Of a stretch of DNA of 64,000 bases, positions 56,960 to 64,000 are shown one piece after another. A model generated the notes under the pieces. It was given only the letters and a program-made list of their open reading frames with translations. It searched no databases and was not told the DNA's origin. Position numbers and translations under genes: made by a program. Each line of letters opens with the position of its first letter. Positions within the stretch are counted from its first letter, which is position 1. Source of the stretch: Gonocerus acuteangulatus (taxonomy: Eukaryota; Arthropoda; Insecta; Hemiptera; Coreidae); assembly GCA_946811695.1 (NCBI GenBank), contig OX328127.1:50481774-50545773 (forward strand), written 5' to 3'.

Positions 56960-58133
56960 ATTATTCATCTATTATATAAAAATTGATCGCTAAATGTGTT
57001 GGTAAGCGCAAATCTCGAGAACAACTGAACTGATTTTGCTAATTCTTTTTTTATAATATTCCTTGAAGTACGAGGATGGTTCTTACGGAGCGAAAAATTA
57101 AAAAAAAATGCCTGAAAAAGTCTAAAAACAACATTTTTCGGGTCTTTTTCACTTCCTTAATGCAAATTAATTTTTAAATAAAAACATATGTTCTCAAATA
57201 TAATATTTTTAACAGTTAACGTATTAGGTTATTTGTGTATAAGCAAAAATTCACTATAACAGTAATAATAAGAACATGTGGAGGCCCGGTGGCAGTGAGT
57301 GTTGAGGCTTGAGAATTTAACACTCCGTGCCAAGGGTCGTGGGTTCGATTCCCACTATAGGGTGGTGGCTTTTCTTTAGACAAAAGGAAAGGCATCAGCC
57401 CGATCCTGGCTAGAAAAGGTGGTAACCCATAGATAACCCGTCCTAAAATTCGTATTTCATAATAATGGACGTTAAAATTTAAATAATTATGAACCTAGTA
57501 ATCACAAGGTGACAATAGAATCACATGTTAATAATGCAATTTCAATAAATTTATATTTGCGTTAACGAAGTCAAAAAGACCCCATTTTTCTATATTCCCA
57601 TACAAAAGATTCGTAATAATACTTAAACGTCAATTTGAACTTTAAGAACATACCTTAAAGTTTAAGTGTTAGTGGAGGGGAAATATACCATCGTATATTT
57701 ATACGATGGTAACGTTACGCAAAAACAAATTATCTATGGTAAAATGTAAATTGTCTGTGGTAATATGTCACTTGAAATATAAAGGTCTATTTCCTGTGCA
57801 TCTATAATATTAGAAAATATTTATTTCTATTTAGGCAGAGGAACTCGAAATGTAATGAATCAAATTAATTATCAATCTAATCGTACTGCCCAGGAACGTT
57901 AAGATCGTAATGAACATGAAAGAATTCGACCCGTGAAGCACGACATTCGACTAATAATGGTGCAAGTTTGAATCGAGCTGCTGTCAATTGATTACAGTGC
58001 CTACAACTTCTTTTTTCTTTTTTTTTTATCTTACTAGCTATCCGAGTGTGCCAAATAGCAGAATGAGTAAAAAAAAAAAAATGAAAGAATTGACTGTTAG
58101 GCGGTACGAAGTTCGCCGGGTCAGCTAGTATTA
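56960..58133 (-). repeat. Composite dispersed repeat ending ACTAGCTGACCCGG, with a nested SINE
   Basis: On the - strand it begins ATACTAGCTGACCCGGCGAA and the far side has CTCGAGAACAACTGAACTGA, ATTCTTTTTTTATAATATTC and GTACGAGGATGGTTCTTACG on the + strand. Such text is widely repeated in arthropod genomes, though I cannot name the family with confidence. A family B SINE at 57281-57490 interrupts it. Confidence 0.5.
57281..57490 (+). mobile_element. SINE family B, best copy
   Basis: The tRNA-like head is GAGGCCCGGTGGCAGTGAGT with B box GGGTTCGATTCCCAC at 57341-57356. The body has GGTGGTGGCTTTTC, a GACAAAAGGAAAGGCATCAG segment and GGTGGTAACCCATAG, and the 3' end is TAATGGACGTTAAAATTT before an A/T-rich tail. 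It is not a tRNA gene because no acceptor stem closes. Relatives lie at 9893, 13586 and 52275. Confidence 0.8.
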
Positions 58134-59381
58134 ATATATTTGTTTCATTAGTTGTTTCTTTAATAATAATAATAATTTATTTCACGTTACTAGACTTCTT
58201 CATAATTTTCAAAAATTTACTTATTCTCATTTTTTCCTTACGTTTTCTTGTACATCATTGTTTCCTGTAAATAATTATATACCAATGAGACGCCTTTTTA
58301 TATCATTTCCTGTTTGTTTTCATTTAAATTGCCTAGAAAAAAGGTTGCTTTTTAATATTTTTATTGATGTGTACAGCAGTTGAAGTGAGAGAATTTCGCT
58401 TTTTTATTGTGTGCATTCTATTCTTTATATTTTTTAAAACTTTTTATGTGAAGCAAAGACTGTTTGTGGAATGTGAAGGTTTTCATTATTAAATGATTTT
58501 TGAGCATTCATTTAATTGTGAAACATAATTTGAGAAATTATCATTTACTAGTTTTAAGTTGTTACCTAATTTTAAAAGTTGTTTAAAATTTACCTAAATA
58601 TTTATTGTTTAATTTAATTAGTTAATTAAATGTATTTGGATAAATTAAAGACAGTCTTCACTTCTGTTTGTTATCAAGACAAAAAATTGATTAAAATAGT
58701 AAAGTAAATTCTTGTTAGGCATGTTTTATTAGATTTTGCATGCAATTCCTCAATAATGACCATTTTTGTATGATTAGATAATTTCCTCTGCTAGTCAATG
58801 AGAACTATTTTTGTGTCTTTATTTCATTTTTTAAATTGCATCCTTACAATGAAATAAGGATTATAACACCATACTTTTTTTGCTTGTGCATGAAATCGTA
58901 TGTTTTCTTTTTACGTATCATAATTTCATTGAAAATATATTTTTCTGAATTTATTTCTGCTTAAACTTGAGATATACTTGTATGATTAAAAAGTAGAATT
59001 AAGATAAATTTAACTTAATTTTTATTTTAGTGCTGTGTATTTACTGAATTGCTGTGATTTTGTATTAACCGATCTTTATGTTTTTGAGCTTTTTAATTTG
59101 TTGACAATATGTACTCTTTATTATACTGCAAATTTTATATAGTAAAGATTACTTTTTAAGCACAATTAGTATTTTTTTTATATTGATAAATTATTTATTA
59201 ATTATTGCATGACAACATTTTTGATTATTATTGGAAATTTTCACTGTTGAAAATTACAGTAAAATGTGAACATATATTTGAGACAGGAAAGAAAGAGGAT
59301 GTATGAAATTTATTTATAATGATATGGTTATTTTCATTGTCATTGTTCCGTTGAATGAAGAAAGACAATTCTTGTAATGAT

Positions 59382-59434
<53 letters not shown>

Positions 59435-60755
59435 GTACACACATTTCAATGGTAGATAATTATCTACTCCGAATATTAGAACATATTAAGATTTTATTAT
59501 TAGAAACGGATGATTCCTTATTGTTCTCATGCATGTGTAACCAATTGCTTTGTCACTCCCCATTATTGCACTTTCCCCTCTTGTGCCTTTTTTTTGTTTA
59601 AAAACAAAGTAAAAGATATTTAATTAATATTCATGTTGCTCTCTAATATTTAACATTTCTGGATTTTAAGTCAATTCCCTATCTGCTAATCACTTCTTTT
59701 TTTTTATTTTGTATTAAATGTATTCTTTGCTTATTCAAAATGTTTAGCTCAAAAAGAATTTATTTGAGCAAATAAAAAAAATGTTCTATTTTTCTGGAAC
59801 AATACATACATTACTGTTTAAATATTATAAATCTTCTTCTGCTTGTAATCTTTCTAAAGTTACTGTGTTTCTTATATAGTTTTATTATTATTTTGTAGGC
59901 CTAAGAAACCAAAGTAAAAAAAAAAAAAAAAAAAAAAATCTGATTGATTACATACTAGCTGGAAATATTCTAGCATATTTTATTAAAGCGTTCTTTGAGT
60001 ATTGATCTCTTTCTAGTTTTCCTAAACAATTAAGTACATTATTATTTATTTTATTAAATAATAATATCTTAATGGAATTTATTGTGTTTCTTTCCTACAA
60101 AATAATGAATTACTGCTTTCCTCCTCACTCTTTCGTTTAAAAATAATATAAACTGCCAAAATAATGCTAATGCAATTTTTCTATGTGTAACTTCATTGAT
60201 CTGATTGTCTTCTTTCTGTTTCTAGTTCTTTCTTTAATGGACTTTCAAAAAAAAAAAAAACAAAAAAAAACATGGAATTTGACCAGTTTTTGCTTTCTTT
60301 TATTTGTATAATCTAAATCTCTGGTGGGAACATTTTACCCTCTCCTTGATCATTGTTTGTTTTCTCTCCCTTACAAATCAAACTAGTATAATCTTCAAAA
60401 ATGAAAATTCTATTTTCAATATAGGCTGCTTTTGACTACTAATGTTGCATTGTCAGACCCAAGAAACATTGCCCAAGAAACTTAGGGGAATAAATTTAAA
60501 GTAAACCAAAGGAAGAAACATTTATTAGGAGGAAGATACTTATTCACTATAAATGATTAATTTTTTTATTAAAAGCTAGTTCTCTTGCATCACTTAATGG
60601 TTTTCAACAAGGCTAAAATTATCAAAAACTTTGTAAATAAACTATAATTGTATGAACAATTTTGAATAACTCTTCCCATTTTTATTTATTTTTTTTTTAA
60701 ATTAAAACACATAATTAATTACTCAAAATGTATTATATTTCTTTTGAAATCTCGT
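58134..60755. other. Very AT-rich non-coding stretch
   Basis: It has many T-runs, a (TA)n tract at 59386-59431 and two A-runs at 59915-59938 and 60246-60270. It may be intron if the exon at 61473 is real, or intergenic. No gene is supported. Confidence 0.4.
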
Positions 60756-60981
60756 CATGGGCGTATATGAGGGAGGGGGGGGACAGAGGGGGCTGTAGCA
60801 TTTTGATTTAATCGGTAAAAATATGTCAAAGATCACTTAGTTCAGAAAAAATCGTTTTTTTTTTGTGTGTAAAAGCATTTTAGTTGGCTAACTATTCCAT
60901 GTTCTAGATTGTTTGTATTCCATACCCACAAAACGCTCCCAGCCCCCCCCCCAAAAAAAGAATTTTCTACATATGCCCACG
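60756..60981. mobile_element. hAT-type MITE, copy 6
   Basis: The left terminus is CATGGGCGTATATGAGGGAG and the right terminus CATATGCCCACG is slightly mutated. The flanks AATCTCGT and CATCTCGT match at seven of eight bases. The internal text is degraded and shorter than in copies 2 and 3. Confidence 0.85.
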
Positions 60982-61472
60982 CATCTCGTCAGGATTATAT
61001 GAGTTGTATAACTTAAATTCTTGATCTAATTTACAGCCTTCTAGAATAGAACCTACTAGTAGAAGGTTCTGCCAAGTGCAGATGCTTCTATTAGTGGGAT
61101 ATGTTACTGTTAAACGTGTTTGGTCTTGCCTGATGGTGCATTATTTGCCAAAACAGCTCAGCTTAGTACTTATACACTTTTCTTAGTGTGAAGAATTCTT
61201 TTCAACCCCATCCTCTGTCAATACATTATCACACTAAGCATTTGGATTCAATTTTGGGTTTCTCAGAAGTTGGAATAAACAGGCAAATTCCATTGTTCTT
61301 TTTTTTTCCATAAATATTGTACTCTAATTATACTCATTGTTCGATTTTCTTTAAACTTCTGTAAATTAACCAATTAGTAGCCTATATGTGATTGCTACAC
61401 ACCTTGCACGGCTTTCCTCTAGATAAACAACATTTGGTCGTATAAATAAATTGTTTCTTCATTTGTTTTTAG

Positions 61473-61504
61473 GTTTGATCAGACACGAAGAATTGCCGTC
61501 ATAA
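61473..61504 (+). CDS. Possible alternative terminal exon of MFSD11
   Basis: A strong acceptor (TTCATTTGTTTTTAG) precedes GTTTGATCAGACACGAAG, which read in phase 1 encodes LIRHEELPS then TAA at 61502-61504. Both the segment at 56485 and the possible donor at 56073 end in phase 1, so either could splice here. A poly(A) signal AATAAATAAA lies at about 61842-61851. The tail is short, so chance cannot be excluded. Confidence 0.35.
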
Positions 61505-62034
61505 TTAAAGGATAATCTTCTGAAAAATTTGTTTGTTGGAAATGTTTTCTAAGGGTTGTACTTAGTGTATCATATATTATGTTTGTGTTTATTAAGACTA
61601 ACTTTAATAAACATTCTAAGACTTGTCTTATTTATGACGACTTATGTTGTTTTAAAAATATTCTATATAAGAGGAGTCTTACTAAATGTCTTAAATTGTT
61701 TATAAAGTCTCGTCTTATTTATAACGAAATGAAGATAGAGCACTGGAGAGGATATTGTAATAAATATTAATTGACCAATATTTATATATTCTTGTTATCA
61801 ATTGCTTTAAGGATTTATCCTCTGAAAAACAAGGAGAGGAGAATAAATAAACAATTGTATAGCGTACCCTGGGGTTTCACTTGCTCAGTTTGGTTTGTAC
61901 TAGTTAAATAGTTTAGAATTTTCTGATCTCAAACTGCTCAAATTCATTTTCGATACACAAGTTTAAAATGTTCTTTACATTTTGACTTCCGTTTCCTTAA
62001 CAATTTTGCTTTTGCATATTCTATTGACTCATGG
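61505..62034. other. Non-coding stretch, possible 3' UTR
   Basis: AT-rich. The open frame at 61579-61770 has no domain. It contains repeated AAGACT..CTT words (ACTAACTTTAATAAACATTC region). No gene is supported. Confidence 0.4.
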
Positions 62035-62240
62035 GGTAAGTAGCCCATGCTCTAGTGGCTAACACCTTGGATTCTCATGCAGGGGATGGTGCGTTCGATT
62101 CCCACTCGCAGCATAGATTTTTCTCAGTTCAGAGCCCGTTGAGAAAATTCCCGGCTGGACCATGGACGTCGGCACTAATGGACCAGATGTCAGTGTGCCG
62201 TAAAAAAAAATAAAAAATAAATAAATAAATAAAAATAAAA
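62035..62240 (+). mobile_element. tRNA-derived SINE (family C)
   Basis: The A-box-like TGCTCTAGTGGCTAACACC and B box GCGTTCGATTCCCAC (62089-62104) are followed by an unrelated body (TTCCCGGCTGGACCATGGAC) and a 3' tail of A and AAAT repeats. It was seen once in the window. The tail form suggests mobilisation by a LINE. Confidence 0.65.
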
Positions 62241-64000
62241 AAATGATTCATAAACAGAATCCTAAATCAACTATGAACTCCAAACCATCTTAATTATGGC
62301 AATTGAAATGGGTTTGAATTTTGTGTAGGAAAATTCAATTTGAAAAAAAATATTATACATTTTTAAACTCAATTGTTTAGAATATATGAAGTAAGAAACA
62401 TTGTGCATATTGTATATGTGTGATTATATTATATTTTTAATTAAAAGTTCAAGTGTTATTTTATAATAACAGTTTTAATTTTCTTACTTTAAATAGTCTA
62501 CAAATGTTCTCATAAATTAATCCTCTGTTCTCATATGTATTTAATTACATTCTAATTCACATTTACTAAATTGTTATTATCTGTGATATCTTCTTTTACT
62601 ACTTTATACAGTTCATAAGGTAATGTCAATAGAAAATACTAAATTTCTTATCACAATTTATATAAAATATCTGTGTCTAGGCCAGTAGCACAAAGCTATC
62701 CAAAATTGTTTATCTTTTCTAAACATCCTTGGGAAGGCTAGAAATTTTTCCAGCGAGCCCATTGCTGAAAGAAGTCAACTTGCCACAAGGGGAACCCTAA
62801 CCCTCAACTCCCATAATTAGAATCTGGCACACTAGCCCCTCTACCAACATATGAGTATTATATTCATACTCATTTTGAATTATCTCTAAATTGTTTTATG
62901 ATAAAAGAAATAAGCAAGGCAATGTGGTAACTACTCTATTTATTAATCCACTTTGCTCAAACCTTCATGGTGCATGTTCTGGAGCAGTATTTAAAACAAC
63001 CTATTTTCAGACTTTGTATGCTTTTTATAAAGGGATTTCTTCCTTGCAGGATTTGGGAAGGGTATGCATATTAAATTAATCTTGTTATCAATTTATTGGT
63101 CAATCCGTGAGCTCGATGAGAAGGACAGCATTTACAACACAGCAATTAATTATAAATATATGTTTTTAGGTATGTAGCAGCTGGTACTGTGATTTAGTTG
63201 TGTTTTTTATACATATAAATAAATGGTGTTCGAATAAATATTTTTATTCCAAGAGCCAAATTTTACTTTCTTCTGATTCAGTAAATGCATTTTATTGTAA
63301 ATATTGTTTATTTTTATATCTTAGCATTCCAATTTTATGTAGAAAAAGAAAGGATCATTAAGTTATTTCCTTGATATTTATACTTTGCTTATAAAAATAT
63401 TTCTTGTTAACAATTTGATGACTGGTGGCGTGTTAAAATAGTTAAGTTACCATCTAGTGGCTGAAAACACACCAAACAAAATCTATGATCATCGTTAATG
63501 GGTAATATTTCATTCTTGTTCAGAAATTTGATGCCTTCTGGCTACTTTTACACTTACGTTAATTATAAGGAAAATTAGATAAATATAAGAATTTGTAAAA
63601 AATATGTAAATAAATATAATTTTTAAAATTGATTGAGTTTGTTTCTAAATAACGTTTCCTGGAACTTTGAGAAAAAATACGATTAAGTAAATTGGTGTGA
63701 CCAGTTTATATATAATAAATGCTATAATTGTTCCATTTAATGATTCCAAAAAAGGCAGCTTTCTTTCAGCACAGTATTCTATGTAAAAAAACAAAACAAA
63801 AAAACTATACCATTTGTTTAGTGCCACAAAACTATGTCTCCTTACTAATTAATAATGAGTGAAGTATAATTATTTATACTTTTCAACTTAGGATCTACAC
63901 ATATAATTATTTATGTTACAAGTTTAAAATTTGTTTGTATCTCTAATTTAACCAATAACTTGTTGATGAAAGTTGACCTTCTAGCTTCCATGTCTCTTTT
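62241..64000. other. Non-coding stretch
   Basis: AT-rich. A possible worn tRNA-like segment on the - strand near 62700-62855 (GTTGGTAGAGGGGCTAGTGT) is too weak to call. No gene is supported. Confidence 0.4.

Noticed and set aside
57281..57356. tRNA gene with B box GGGTTCGATTCCCAC
   Set aside because: There is no acceptor stem, and the same text recurs at 13586 and 52275 with a shared body. It is SINE family B.
62695..62860. Another tRNA-derived SINE on the - strand
   Set aside because: Only a weak A-box-like segment is visible, and no second copy was recognised to confirm a family.

Overview
This is a eukaryotic, strongly AT-rich window, almost certainly from an arthropod and probably an insect. 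The reasons are one spliced gene of animal type, several tRNA-derived SINE families, non-LTR retrotransposons with a DUF4780-type ORF1, mariner and pogo transposase remnants, hAT-type MITEs and many long (TA)n tracts. The species cannot be named from the sequence.

The only host gene that can be supported lies on the + strand at 48029-56085. Seven exons with GT-AG borders and consistent phases encode 402 residues of an UNC93-like major-facilitator membrane protein, best matched to MFSD11. The first exon (about 30 residues with the start codon) was not found. Two further phase-compatible segments at 56485-56550 and 61473-61504 may form an alternative C-terminus. The introns hold SINEs, a microsatellite, foldbacks and a dispersed repeat.

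Nearly everything else is mobile DNA or its debris. Region 1-20000 holds SINEs, copies of a hairpin-ended repeat (called family R here), a MITE, a LINE 3' fragment on the - strand at 12.2-12.7 kb and a 1.7-kb foldback at 16089-17811. Region 20094-22410 is a 5'-truncated, frameshifted LINE with a 14-bp target-site duplication. Region 24-30 kb holds another R copy, a MITE with a perfect 8-bp duplication, a tandem repeat and a mariner/Tc1-like transposase relic.

The most structured part is 30319-39888, a set of nested insertions. A family R copy was split by a LOA-like LINE of about 6.5 kb (31449-37904, - strand, 13-bp duplication). That LINE has a 408-residue ORF1 and an ORF2 of about 1200 codons, and ORF2 was in turn interrupted in its endonuclease domain by a 1.06-kb inverted-repeat element with four internal tandem units. 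A hAT-type MITE lies farther along the same R copy, and a mariner fragment abuts its right end. Region 40-46 kb holds three more TIR elements, one with pogo-type transposase remnants. Downstream of the gene, 56-64 kb is AT-rich sequence with a composite repeat, one MITE and two SINEs.

No cellular RNA gene, CRISPR array or new multi-gene system was found. The findings of interest are the nesting order, the MITE family with its target duplications, a co-varying LINE 3' hairpin, a shared hammerhead-like motif and the possible alternative C-terminus of the MFSD11 gene.
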